From positions 124,001 through 188,000 of the forward strand of contig NZ_FOTC01000005.1 in assembly GCF_900114455.1 (NCBI RefSeq): a DNA stretch of 64,000 nucleotides, written 5' to 3'. Position numbers and translations under genes: made by a program. The notes beneath the pieces were generated by a model, which worked only from the letters and a program-made list of their open reading frames with translations, had not been told where the DNA came from and did not search any database. The DNA is from Halogranum rubrum. GTDB taxonomy: Archaea; Halobacteriota; Halobacteria; Halobacteriales; Haloferacaceae. Shown here in pieces: positions 1-7,501 of this stretch (positions within the stretch are counted from its first letter, which is position 1; every line of letters starts with the position of its first letter).

Positions 1-125
1 ATGACGTCGCCGGATTCGACCGGCATCCGGGCCAGTGCGTGCTTTGCGGTGTGCCAGTGGCGGTCCTCCATCCCTCTGTCGCGGCCGTCGGCCGCCCAGG
101 CGTCGAACTCGTCGCGAACACTCAT
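1..125 (-). CDS. N-terminal fragment of a probable SAM-dependent methyltransferase
   Basis: Only the first 41 residues are inside the window; the gene continues past the left edge. The start ATG is at 125-123 on the minus strand and the product begins MSVRDEFDAWAADGRDRGME. The pattern of a short Asp/Trp-rich helix, a HWHTAK-type segment and an approach to a glycine-rich loop resembles the N-terminus of small haloarchaeal class I methyltransferases. The diagnostic GxGxG motif would lie outside the window, so the family call is inferred from N-terminal resemblance only. Confidence 0.5.
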   Translation of the reverse strand, partial: MSVRDEFDAWAADGRDRGMEDRHWHTAKHALARMPVESGDV

Positions 126-161
126 ACCGGAGGGTCGGTCGCGTCCGGTAAAACGGGTTCG

Positions 162-262
162 GAGCAGAGAGAGTAGAAAAATAGGGAGCAGAGAGTAGGA
201 GGGCAGAGAGTAGAAGCGCAGGGAGCGGAGAGTAAGAGAACGAAGAGAACAGAGAGACGGAG
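162..262. repeat. Polypurine tract with degenerate gagagtaga repeats
   Basis: About 100 bases between two divergent genes consist almost wholly of A and G on the plus strand. A loose unit of roughly 16-20 bases containing gcagagagtag is repeated about four times. No reading frame or known regulatory site is evident. Such tracts can be slippage-prone or form triplex DNA; that role is inference. Confidence 0.6.
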
Positions 263-312
263 ACGACGGCAGTGCCGAACGTCTTTTCACCGACACCGCT
301 CCTACTGCCTGC

Positions 313-762
313 ATGGTCCGTGTCGGCAGACATCGTCGGTTCAAACTCGCAGACACTGCCCAGCAGGTCGTCGGAGGGTTCCTCCTCGCCGGCCCGTTCG
401 TCGTCACCGACGAGGTGTGGGCGCTCGCTGTGGGGATGGAGTGGTACCAAGCCGTCTTGACTGCGGCAATCGTCCTCGCCATCGGCTACGGCACGCTCTA
501 CAAGGCCGACGACGACCGAGACCCGGACCGCGAAGTCGAGTTCGGAGGGATTCCGGTGCGGTTCATCTCACTAATCCTCGTCTCCTACCTCTCGGTGCTC
601 ATCCTCGCACTCTCGTTCGACGCACCCGCGACGCTCATCCCGAACCACATGGACCCGGTCGACATCACCCTCCAGACCGAGGTGTTCGTCACGCTGAAGG
701 CGATGAGCATCGGGTCGGTGTTCAGCGTCATCGGCGCGGCCACCGCCGACAGCGTGTTCTGA
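313..762 (+). CDS. DUF2391-type integral membrane protein
   Basis: The product has 149 residues and about four hydrophobic segments (roughly residues 19-30, 43-58, 82-100 and 125-147). A short acidic loop (DDDRDPDREVE) joins segments two and three. The sequence GFLLAGPFVVTDEVWALA near the N-terminus resembles the DUF2391 putative membrane protein family, whose function is unknown. The first ATG follows the polypurine tract; no clear Shine-Dalgarno is seen. It is transcribed away from the partial methyltransferase gene. Confidence 0.6.
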   Translation: MVRVGRHRRFKLADTAQQVVGGFLLAGPFVVTDEVWALAVGMEWYQAVLTAAIVLAIGYGTLYKADDDRDPDREVEFGGIPVRFISLILVSYLSVLILALSFDAPATLIPNHMDPVDITLQTEVFVTLKAMSIGSVFSVIGAATADSVF

Positions 763-866
763 CGGTTGTGTATTCTGTTTGTCACTCTCAGAAAGACCGA
801 AGCTATCGACCTCTGACCCGAGGTGTCAGCCCGCATCGTTAAGTCGGTTCGGGTGATGTGTCGGGT

Positions 867-1451
867 ATGGAATACAGCCTCGCCATCGAGAACGCCCCAG
901 AGACCATCCCGGGAGGGACTTCTCTCCTTCTCTTGCACCCAAGCATCGGCGAGACCGACCGTATCGATACCGACTTCTTCAAAACCGACACCGACGCCTT
1001 CTTCGTCATCTCCACGCGGACGACGGCGCGTGAGGTCGAACAGAAACTGGACTACTACGACGTCGACGAGTCACGAGCAGTCATTCTCGACACGCTCTCG
1101 GTCGAACGGGGTTACTCCCGTCGCAGTTCGCCGAACGTTCACTACGTCTCCTCACCCGACGATTTCGACGGTATCGTCACGCAGACGGAGGACTTCTTAC
1201 AGAGTCACGAGGGGAAACGACGCGTCAGCGTCGACTCCGTCACCGAGATGGCCTACTACGCCGACGTCGACCGCGCGTACGACGCGACGAAGCAACTCAT
1301 CGAACTGTTGAAAGAGAACGACGCCGTCGGTCTGTTCCACCTCTCGAACGAGGTCCACGAGGACGACACGGTCGACCGCTTCCGCGAACTCTTCGACGGC
1401 GTCGTGACGCTCGACGACGACGGTGCGGTCACCTACGACGACCAGCGGTAG
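867..1451 (+). CDS. Conserved haloarchaeal protein, degenerate KaiC/RecA-like fold
   Basis: The product has 194 residues from ATG 867; an in-frame ATG at 858 would add three. I prefer 867 because a gttaag AT-rich element lies about 27 bases upstream, as expected for a leaderless haloarchaeal transcript. It begins MEYSLAIENAPETIPGGTSL, where IPGG resembles the N-terminal motif of KaiC-like proteins. No Walker A lysine is visible, so ATP binding is doubtful. I recall this family as DUF7090, unchecked. It is convergent with the next gene, and the 87-base gap is a run of cgagaa-like units. Confidence 0.65.
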   Translation: MEYSLAIENAPETIPGGTSLLLLHPSIGETDRIDTDFFKTDTDAFFVISTRTTAREVEQKLDYYDVDESRAVILDTLSVERGYSRRSSPNVHYVSSPDDFDGIVTQTEDFLQSHEGKRRVSVDSVTEMAYYADVDRAYDATKQLIELLKENDAVGLFHLSNEVHEDDTVDRFRELFDGVVTLDDDGAVTYDDQR

Positions 1452-1538
1452 CGAAAACGAACACGAGAACGAGAACGAATACGAGAGCGAGAACGACAGT
1501 GGGCAACTGACCACGCCAGTCGGACGTCGACCGGTCGT

Positions 1539-2324
1539 TCACTCCTCGACGAGTTGTGCGAACGTCTTCTCTGCCCACTGAACCGCGTAGTCGGGACCGT
1601 ACTCGACGTACGCTTCCGTGTCCAGTGCAGCGAACGGAGCGGGCAAGTCGAGGTCGTGTTTGACCGCCGAGCAAGCGAACTCCGTCGCCGCCGGGAACTC
1701 TGTCTGTCCCGTCGCGACGGCACTCGGAAGGTCGGTCAGTCGTCCTTCGAGTCGTTCACCGGCATCGACCCACGCCTCGTGGAGTCGGGGCGCGTCGTCG
1801 GCCCACGTTCGGAACACCGCTCGTGTCTGGAGGCCGATCCACGCCTCGTAGAGTGCGGCAGCAATCTGATAAACGTCTGCGGGGCCGAGCGGTATCGCTC
1901 GGTCGAGGTCACGGTAGCGCTCGCCGAAGAAGGGGAGGAAGTGTTCGGGAACGTCGAGACCGAGTTGGACGAACGCCTCGGCGAACAGAAAGTCGAGAAA
2001 GCCCTCCGGCGTCCCCTCCGCACGTTTCTTCGCGATGACCGTCGGCGGCGACGTCTGTCGAGTCCAGACGACCGTTCCGTCACCGGGCATCCCGATAGTG
2101 AACGTTCCACCCGCATAGCGGACGAGCAGTGCAGGAGAGTCGTCGGGAAGCCACTCGGTCGGATACGTCGCCGGGTCGAGAGAGTCGGCGAGTAACCCGA
2201 GGTCTTCGGCCGCCGCTGGGGGGATAGTCTCGAAGTCGTTGTCGGCGTCGAGGACGAGACAGTCCGGCGCGTCAGTCGCCCGAACTGTTTCCACGTCGTC
2301 ACGGAGCGTCCGCTCTGAGAACAT
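1539..2324 (-). CDS. Conserved haloarchaeal hypothetical protein
   Basis: The product is a 261-residue, acidic, soluble protein with no signal peptide and no membrane segment. The sequence alternates short beta-like stretches (LLVRYAGGTFTIGMPGDGTVVWTR) with long helices in the C-terminal half (VYQIAAALYEAWIGLQTRAVF). I do not recognise a catalytic motif. It lies immediately upstream, with a gap of only 3 bases in coordinates, of the tiny membrane-protein gene that precedes it in transcription, so the two are probably co-transcribed leftward. I recall a family DUF7089 for this neighbourhood, unchecked. Confidence 0.6.
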   Translation of the reverse strand: MFSERTLRDDVETVRATDAPDCLVLDADNDFETIPPAAAEDLGLLADSLDPATYPTEWLPDDSPALLVRYAGGTFTIGMPGDGTVVWTRQTSPPTVIAKKRAEGTPEGFLDFLFAEAFVQLGLDVPEHFLPFFGERYRDLDRAIPLGPADVYQIAAALYEAWIGLQTRAVFRTWADDAPRLHEAWVDAGERLEGRLTDLPSAVATGQTEFPAATEFACSAVKHDLDLPAPFAALDTEAYVEYGPDYAVQWAEKTFAQLVEE

Positions 2325-2327
2325 CGC

Positions 2328-2417
2328 TCAGACGAACGCGAGGCCGAACAGGATTGCGAGACCGAGAACCGCAGATATGCCGATGGTTCCGAGTACGATT
2401 TTCGTCGCTTGGCTCAT
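2328..2417 (-). CDS. 29-residue single-pass membrane microprotein
   Basis: A short frame, MSQATKIVLGTIGISAVLGL followed by AILFGLAFV, encodes one transmembrane helix and almost nothing else. The ATG is at 2417; a longer upstream extension is possible but has a non-halophilic, Arg/Ser-rich composition and is rejected. It ends 3 bases before the start of the downstream 261-residue gene. The clean helix and tight spacing support a real microprotein. Function unknown. Confidence 0.5.
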   Translation of the reverse strand: MSQATKIVLGTIGISAVLGLAILFGLAFV

Positions 2418-2520
2418 AGTGCCACGGTGTGTCCCATCCCGCTTAAAGGCTTCAGTCCGTGACGGCGATAGCCGAGTCGATTCGAGAGATGAGATGGTCG
2501 CCAGCATCGACACTGAGCGG

Positions 2521-2614
2521 CATCAGTGGTATCGGTGGTATTGTGGTTTCGTGGTATCGGCGGCATCGTGGTGTCGGCGACATCGTGGTGTCGGCGACAT
2601 CGTGGCATCGGTGG
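2521..2614. repeat. Tandem repeat, period 17, in the intergenic region left of oapC
   Basis: The unit catcgtggtgtcggcga starts at 2564 and again at 2581 without change, then decays at 2598. Looser copies extend left to about 2521 (catcagtggtatcggtggta). The 2418-2833 gap holds this array, one origin recognition box and a purine-rich stretch (about 2700-2790), and I see no convincing gene in it. Confidence 0.75.
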
Positions 2615-2656
2615 CGTCGGTTCCATCGTCGATATTGGCGTCGTTCACCGCTCGAA

Positions 2657-2676
2657 CCCCTCCGTTTCGAGTGGAG
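2657..2676 (-). promoter_or_regulatory. Origin recognition box (ORB), distal left copy
   Basis: Read on the minus strand this is CTCCACTCGAAACGGAGGGG. It matches the archaeal ORB pattern (a TCCAC-type dyad half, GAAACG core, G string) and differs from the box at 5742 at only one position. Orc1/Cdc6 proteins bind such boxes. It lies beyond the oap genes, about 2.3 kb left of the main origin, next to the 17-base tandem array. Confidence 0.75.
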
Positions 2677-2833
2677 TCGAAGGTCAGTCGAGAACGCGAA
2701 CCATCTCCAGAGGAAGTGAAGGGGTACACGGGCGACGAAGAGAGACGAAAAGAAGCGAAGAGAGTGAAAGAACCGGGAGACTGTTCGTGGGCCGTCGCAG
2801 TCAGGTGTGTGCGTAGATGTGCGTAGGTCGCCC

Positions 2834-3670
2834 CTACTCGTCTCGACCGGTGTTCTGCCACCTATCGGGAACCTCGATGACGTACCGACCGTCTTCGCGC
2901 AGCGAGATGATGTACTCGTCACGGTCGTACAGTTCCATGAGGTTCAACTCGTACTGGCCAGGGTTGAGAATCTTGATGCTCTCGAACTGGTCGTTCAGTT
3001 CTTCACGTAGGTCCGAGAGGTCTGGTCGGTCGTCGGACTTCGGTTCGACGACGGTTCCGTCGGCGTCGGACGGTTGTTCGGGCGTGGGCCGCTGCTCTGC
3101 GGCGGATAGCTCTTCGGGTGTGACGACGTCACTCCGGGCACTCGCTTGTGCTCGGTCTTCGGTGTTCTCGATGCTGTCGACGCTGTCGATGCTGTCAGGG
3201 GTGTCGGAGCTATCGAGGTCGGCGCTCTCTCCTTCGGCCGGTCGCTCGGAAGCATCGTCGGCAGCAGAGACAGACTGCGGTTCGTCCGACGGGTCGTCAG
3301 TCGGTTCGATAGTGACGTCGTCGCTCGCGGGTGTGTCGGTCGCCTCGTCTGTCTCGTCGGGGTTCGACGTTCGGTTGCCGACCCACTCGCGAACTGACGC
3401 ACCCGCTTTCGCCGCGGTTCCGGTGACGCCACTGCGGTCGGACTGTTCGGTCCCTTCGGTCCGCTCGGTGGTCGGCTGGTCGTCGTCCGACGGCTGGCTC
3501 GGGGAGACAGCACGAGGAGTCGACGCCGATTCGGTGCTGTCGCGCTCTGTCTGCGTGGCTCGCTTCGGGCGGAACTGGAACTTGTTGCCACCGCAGTCAG
3601 GACACCCCGAAAGCATCTCTTTCGACCCATCGTCGAACGTCTTGCCGCAGTTCGTACACTGATGAGGCAT
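2834..3670 (-). CDS. oapC: OapC/ArvC zinc-ribbon protein
   Basis: The product has 278 residues. The N-terminus has a zinc ribbon with CTNC at 5-8 and CPDC at 23-26. A central region of about 160 residues is low-complexity, rich in Asp, Ser, Glu, Pro and Thr, and probably disordered. The C-terminal 70 residues form a conserved domain (LREELNDQFESIKILNPGQY onward) likely to be folded. This architecture and its place behind oapB and oapA identify the origin-associated OapC family, also called ArvC. In Haloferax the ArvA GTPase system is linked to extracellular vesicle formation. It is the last gene of the leftward oapA-oapB-oapC operon, 3 bases after oapB. Confidence 0.85.
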   Translation of the reverse strand: MPHQCTNCGKTFDDGSKEMLSGCPDCGGNKFQFRPKRATQTERDSTESASTPRAVSPSQPSDDDQPTTERTEGTEQSDRSGVTGTAAKAGASVREWVGNRTSNPDETDEATDTPASDDVTIEPTDDPSDEPQSVSAADDASERPAEGESADLDSSDTPDSIDSVDSIENTEDRAQASARSDVVTPEELSAAEQRPTPEQPSDADGTVVEPKSDDRPDLSDLREELNDQFESIKILNPGQYELNLMELYDRDEYIISLREDGRYVIEVPDRWQNTGRDE

Positions 3671-3673
3671 TGA

Positions 3674-4066
3674 CTATCTCCGAGAGACGAGCGCGCTGAT
3701 GAGGTTCTCGTCCTTGTGGAGCGTCTCGATCTGGTTTGCGGGGCCGATAACGGTCAGCTTCTTCGTCTCTTCTTTGCCCATCAACCGACCGAGGAAACTC
3801 TTGTCGCCAGTCTGTGACCGTGGATAGGTCTCGATTTCGATGCCGTTGAACTCGTCGGGACTGATCTCGTTCATCGTCACCTCGATGAGTTTCGACTCCT
3901 CGTCGGGCGAGAGTCCTTCTTCGAGGATGACGATGTTACCGTCGCGGACGGTGTCGAGGATCAGGCGAATCTTCTCCATACTGCGGAGTCCGTCCATCCG
4001 CGCACCGCTGATGAGGTCGATTTGAACACCGTCGGTGTTTGGAGTCGCTTCAGGCATGTCGGTCAC
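3674..4066 (-). CDS. oapB: OapB/ArvB, DUF2073 family protein
   Basis: The product has 130 residues and is a single DUF2073 domain: a compact alpha/beta protein with GVQIDLISGARMDGLRSMEK near the start and a conserved C-terminal LTVIGPANQIETLHKDENLI. It overlaps the end of oapA by 4 bases (ATGA type), so the two are translationally coupled. Family members are nearly always adjacent to the OapA GTPase; a partner or regulator role is inferred from this linkage. It shows no catalytic motif. Confidence 0.88.
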   Translation of the reverse strand: MTDMPEATPNTDGVQIDLISGARMDGLRSMEKIRLILDTVRDGNIVILEEGLSPDEESKLIEVTMNEISPDEFNGIEIETYPRSQTGDKSFLGRLMGKEETKKLTVIGPANQIETLHKDENLISALVSRR

Positions 4067-4704
4067 CCGAAGTACTCCGCGATTTTGTCGTACACTTCGT
4101 CCATGTTGTCTCCTTCCAGCGCTGAGAGCGGAATCGTCTCGTGCTGGGGGAAGGCGTTGGCGATACGCTGGATGTTCGAATCTTCGAGGTCGACTTTGTT
4201 CGCGAGAATCAACACCGGCAGGTCCTGGCTCTCGATGATGCCAATCAGCATAGTGTTGACCTGCGTGAACGGGTCCGTCGACGAGTCGAGCACGTAGATG
4301 ACGCCGTCGACGTCCTCACGGAGCCAGTGCATGGCTTCGGCGACACCCTCCGTGGCCTCCCGGGACCGACGGATAGCGTCGTCTTTCTCCATGTCGTGTT
4401 CGAGGAACTCGTTGTAGTCCACCTTCGTCGTCACACCCGGCGTGTCGACCACGTCGATAGTGACCGTCCGACCGTTACGTTCGATGGTGACGTTCTCCTT
4501 CCGTCGGGCACGGCGTGTTTCGTGTGGAATGTGACTCTCCGGGCCGACGGCGTCACCAGTCCAGTCGCGAGCGATACGGTTTGCGAGGGTCGTCTTTCCG
4601 GCGTTCGGCGGCCCGTAGATACCGATTCGTTTCGGTTCGCTGGCCGAGAACAGCCGGTCTGTAACCCGTGAGATACTGTCTCTAAGTTCTGTTAGCAGTC
4701 CCAT
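4063..4704 (-). CDS. oapA: OapA/ArvA, Era/Ras-like small GTPase
   Basis: The product has 213 residues. G1 is GPPNAGKT at 31-38, G3 is DTPG (about 87-90) and G4 is NKVD (about 171-174), defining a P-loop GTPase of the Era/Ras type without extra domains. The start at 4704 gives MGLLTELRDSISRVTDRLFS; a longer open frame upstream runs through origin boxes and is rejected. Family members were named origin-associated proteins for their location. The Haloferax protein (ArvA) was later reported to be needed for extracellular vesicle production. It heads the leftward oapABC operon, with its promoter inside the origin region. Confidence 0.9.
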   Translation of the reverse strand: MGLLTELRDSISRVTDRLFSASEPKRIGIYGPPNAGKTTLANRIARDWTGDAVGPESHIPHETRRARRKENVTIERNGRTVTIDVVDTPGVTTKVDYNEFLEHDMEKDDAIRRSREATEGVAEAMHWLREDVDGVIYVLDSSTDPFTQVNTMLIGIIESQDLPVLILANKVDLEDSNIQRIANAFPQHETIPLSALEGDNMDEVYDKIAEYFG

Positions 4705-5001
4705 CCATGGCCTCCCGCTCCTCCCGGTTGTCCGTTCTCGTGGAGGGGCGTATGCGGGTATAGCGTCACCGCGGTTACTTAAGTACTGCGTCAGACAATG
4801 TTCATCCTCCAGATACATGGCACGAACAGAACCCGATGACGGAGAGCGACTCGCTCCGGTCGGTCCTCTCATTCCAGGTCGACGTCTTGCGATTTCTGAA
4901 TGTATGATTCGTTGAATTGTCGGTACGGGTCGATGGAGAACTTCTCGACAGAAGGAGGACGGACGCGGTGAGTGAGAGTCAGACTCACGAGCCCACCCCC
5001 A

Positions 5002-5021
5002 CCCCTTCGTTTCGAGTGGAG
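5002..5021 (-). promoter_or_regulatory. ORB, left proximal
   Basis: The minus-strand reading is CTCCACTCGAAACGAAGGGG, followed by a G-rich extension (TGGGGGTGGG) running left to 4992. It has the full ORB core and forms an inverted pair with the box at 5200, flanking the AT-rich segment. Confidence 0.9.
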
Positions 5022-5067
5022 ACGGGGCCGAGGGTGTCCACGGTTCGTCGTCGTCGGCACCGGTGCC

Positions 5068-5165
5068 GTTAATATCCCAACCCAATCTCCCAAAATATAC
5101 TGTTCTTCTTGTGCTACGGGTTTGGTTGCACAGCCGAGTAAATAAAACCACGCCTTGTCAAAAAC
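5068..5165. other. AT-rich DNA unwinding element candidate
   Basis: The stretches gttaatatcccaacccaatc, caaaatatac and gagtaaataaaacc make this the most AT-rich part of the origin. It sits exactly between two oppositely oriented strong ORBs. Position and composition suggest the duplex unwinding element. Confidence 0.7.
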
Positions 5166-5195
5166 CTCCGAGACCACCCCCACCCCCTCTCGGAG
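5166..5195. repeat. Inverted repeat with C-rich loop beside ORB
   Basis: The arms CTCCGAGA (5166-5173) and TCTCGGAG (5188-5195) enclose a C-rich loop (ccacccccacccc). The complementary strand has G runs that could form a quadruplex. It abuts the strong ORB at 5200. Confidence 0.7.
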
Positions 5196-5199
5196 TGGG

Positions 5200-5219
5200 T
5201 TCCACCCGAAACGAAGGGG
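5200..5219 (+). promoter_or_regulatory. ORB, right proximal
   Basis: The sequence TTCCACCCGAAACGAAGGGG is followed by TGGGGGGTACCCCC, a G string that is itself a palindrome (5222-5233). It has the full ORB core. Its orientation is opposite to the box at 5002. Confidence 0.9.
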
Positions 5220-5229
5220 TGGGGGGTAC

Positions 5230-5249
5230 CCCCGAACTCTCGGGTGGAG
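5230..5249 (-). promoter_or_regulatory. Degenerate ORB facing the right proximal ORB
   Basis: The minus-strand reading is CTCCACCCGAGAGTTCGGGG. The TCCACCCGA half and the G string are kept but the GAAACG core is altered. It may be a weak Orc1 site or a decayed copy. Confidence 0.45.
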
Positions 5250-5383
5250 ACAGTAGGTCGAGACACTCGGGACCAATCACCGCGTCAGTCCCGCTCTGGT
5301 TCCTCTTCCGTACTCGACTCGTCTGACTCCCAGTCGGTGTTCGTGCCGACTTCCTCGGGCTCACGCGTATCAAGAATAAGTAA

Positions 5384-5403
5384 CCCCACCGTTTCCTGTC
5401 GAA
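5384..5403 (-). promoter_or_regulatory. Degenerate ORB
   Basis: The minus-strand reading is TTCGACAGGAAACGGTGGGG. The GGAAACGG core and the GGGG run match ORBs; the left half is changed. It lies within the origin about 180 bases right of the strong pair. Confidence 0.45.
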
Positions 5404-5545
5404 TCACTCCGCCACACTCGTAATGACTCTACTCCGACACAGTTCGACTACACCCACTCTGTAACGTCGTCGCTACTGGTCGTCCGCACCGGCGCTCACT
5501 CGACTCGTTTCTACTCATACTGATGATGTCGCCGACGAGAGTCCG

Positions 5546-5565
5546 CTCGACAAGAAACGATGGGC
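5546..5565 (+). promoter_or_regulatory. Degenerate ORB
   Basis: CTCGACAAGAAACGATGGGC keeps the GAAACG core and the CTC..ACA left half but has a shortened G run. It is a weak match by eye. Confidence 0.35.
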
Positions 5566-5741
5566 TAACCACTCCGCAGCAGGGGTGAAAACCCAGGTGA
5601 CTCGGAGAAAGGGAGAATACTTTTGTACCACCTGTTCGTCTGGTTCGTTTGCATCATCTGGACGCACCGATTCGATTTCTCGAGTCGAATATCCGGGAAC
5701 ATCGGCTCGTGATAGCTTGATATCGATGGTATCCGGTGTGT

Positions 5742-5761
5742 CTCCACACGAAACGGAGGGG
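5742..5761 (+). promoter_or_regulatory. ORB in the orc1 promoter
   Basis: The sequence CTCCACACGAAACGGAGGGG is followed by TATTGGGGG, ending about 5 bases before the orc1 ATG at 5775. It has a perfect ORB core. Because it covers the orc1 promoter or 5' end, Orc1 binding here could also repress its own gene; autoregulation is inference. Confidence 0.9.
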
Positions 5762-5774
5762 TATTGGGGGTACT

Positions 5775-7421
5775 ATGACGGAACACGAGACAGACAGGCA
5801 CACGACAGACACGACCGACAGTATGGACGAACCCGAAGAGGACGAACGCGAGGAGCAGAAAGAGGCGGGTGACGACGACGAGCAGACGGTTCGTCCGTCG
5901 GACATCGACATCCACGAGAGCATCGGAAACGATACCCTCGACGACCTCGACGTCGAGTTGGAGAACGGCGGCGGCTCGTCCACCGAGTCGACGGGGGTCG
6001 ACCTCGACGAAGTGGTCCTCGAAGAGACGAAAGACGACAGCAAGGGACTCTTCGACGACCTGCTCTCCGGCGAGCCAATCTTCGAGAACAAAGAGGTCCT
6101 CAGACCCTCCTACACACCGCACGAACTCCCGCACCGGACCGACCAGATCAACCAGATGGCGACGATTCTGGTCTCTGCGCTCCGCGGCGAGACACCGTCG
6201 AACATCCTCATCTACGGGAAGACGGGGACCGGGAAGACGGCGAGTGCGAAGTTCGTCAGCCAAGAACTCGAATCGACCTCACAGAAGTACGACGTCCCTT
6301 GCGAAGTCGAGTACATCAACTGCGAGGTGACCGACACGCAGTATCGTGTCCTCGCCCAGTTGGCGAACAAGTTCATCGAGAAGAACCACGCGCTCATCGA
6401 CGACCGACTCGACTCACTCCGTGACCTCCGGTCTACCGCTGCAGACGACTCTGAACGTCTCTCCGATACGCGCTTCGACACCGTCGACGACGTCGACGAA
6501 CGCATCGCGGACCTCGAAACCGACCGCGAGGAGATGGAGACGGTACCGATGACCGGGTGGCCGACCGACCGCGTCTACTCGACGTTCTTCGAAGCCGTCG
6601 ACTACAACGAGCGCGTCGTCGTCATCATGCTCGACGAAATCGACAAACTCGTCGAGAAGTCCGGTGACGACACGCTCTACAACCTCTCGCGGATGAACTC
6701 CGAACTCGATAACTCCCGTATCTCCATCATGGGTATCTCGAACGATCTGAAGTTCACCGACTTCCTCGACCCTCGGGTCAAGTCGAGTCTCGGCGAGGAG
6801 GAGATCGTCTTCCCGCCGTACGACGCGAATCAACTGCGAGACATCCTGCAACACCGCGCGGACATCGCGTTCAAAGGCGACGCGCTCACCGACGACGTCA
6901 TCCCGCTCTGTGCGGCGTTCGCGGCACAGGAACACGGCGACGCACGCCGCGCACTCGACCTCCTGAGGACCGCGGGAGAACTCGCCGAACGCAGTCAGGC
7001 CGACACCGTCGAGGAGGCACACGTCCGACAGGCACAGGATAAGATCGAACTCGACCGCGTCGTCGAAGTCGTCCGAACCCTCCCGACGCAGAGCAAGATT
7101 GTCCTCTTCTCTATCATCCTCCTCGAAAAGAACGGTGTCCACAACATCAACACCGGCGAAGTGTTCAACATCTACAAGCGACTCTGTGAGGAGATAGACG
7201 CCGACATCCTCACCCAACGGCGCGTCACCGACCTCATCAGCGAACTCGACATGCTCGGCATCGTCAACGCCGTCGTCGTGAGTAAGGGTCGCTACGGCCG
7301 GACGAAGGAGATCAGCCTCTCGGTTCCCATCGACGAGACGGAGGCGGTGCTCCTCTCTGACTCTCGTCTCGGCAACATCGAAGACGCCCAACCGTTCGTC
7401 CAGGCCCGATTCGACAACTGA
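5775..7421 (+). CDS. orc1: Orc1/Cdc6 replication initiator
   Basis: The product has 548 residues and is an AAA+ origin-binding protein that recognises ORBs and recruits the MCM helicase. Walker A GKTGTGKT is at 148-155, Walker B IMLDEID near 283-289 and sensor 1 (MGISND) near 316. A C-terminal winged helix with the conserved QRRVTDLISELDMLGIV segment completes the Cdc6 fold. An acidic, Asp/Glu/Thr-rich extension of about 100 residues precedes the AAA+ domain and probably is disordered. The upstream in-frame ATG at 5736 is rejected because it would translate the ORB at 5742; ATG 5775 begins MTEHETDRH. This is the origin-linked initiator. Confidence 0.96.
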   Translation: MTEHETDRHTTDTTDSMDEPEEDEREEQKEAGDDDEQTVRPSDIDIHESIGNDTLDDLDVELENGGGSSTESTGVDLDEVVLEETKDDSKGLFDDLLSGEPIFENKEVLRPSYTPHELPHRTDQINQMATILVSALRGETPSNILIYGKTGTGKTASAKFVSQELESTSQKYDVPCEVEYINCEVTDTQYRVLAQLANKFIEKNHALIDDRLDSLRDLRSTAADDSERLSDTRFDTVDDVDERIADLETDREEMETVPMTGWPTDRVYSTFFEAVDYNERVVVIMLDEIDKLVEKSGDDTLYNLSRMNSELDNSRISIMGISNDLKFTDFLDPRVKSSLGEEEIVFPPYDANQLRDILQHRADIAFKGDALTDDVIPLCAAFAAQEHGDARRALDLLRTAGELAERSQADTVEEAHVRQAQDKIELDRVVEVVRTLPTQSKIVLFSIILLEKNGVHNINTGEVFNIYKRLCEEIDADILTQRRVTDLISELDMLGIVNAVVVSKGRYGRTKEISLSVPIDETEAVLLSDSRLGNIEDAQPFVQARFDN

Positions 7422-7501
7422 CTCGCCTCATCTCTCTCCTTCTCGTCTCTTTCCGTCTTCACTCTTCCTCGACTCGAACTCGTGCCCTTCTCTCCAAGAA
7501 G

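Larger units (their letters stand above)
4705..5774. other. Chromosomal replication origin (oriC1-type)
   Basis: This is a 1.07 kb gap between divergent oapA and orc1 with no plausible gene. It carries strong ORBs at 5002 (minus), 5200 (plus) and 5742 (plus), degenerate ones at 5230, 5384 and 5546, several G/C strings and an AT-rich segment at 5068-5165. The combination of orc1 adjacency, inverted ORBs around an AT-rich element and oapABC next door is the standard layout of the main haloarchaeal origin. Initiation itself is inferred; replication mapping was not possible here. Confidence 0.9.

Noticed and set aside
2523-2922. Several His/Arg/Ser-rich frames across the 17-base repeat array
   Set aside because: They are open only because the repeat lacks stops; composition is not that of a halophilic protein.
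4705-5151. Long N-terminal extension of oapA
   Set aside because: The open frame runs through an ORB and AT-rich origin DNA, with non-halophilic composition; the GTPase domain begins properly at 4704.
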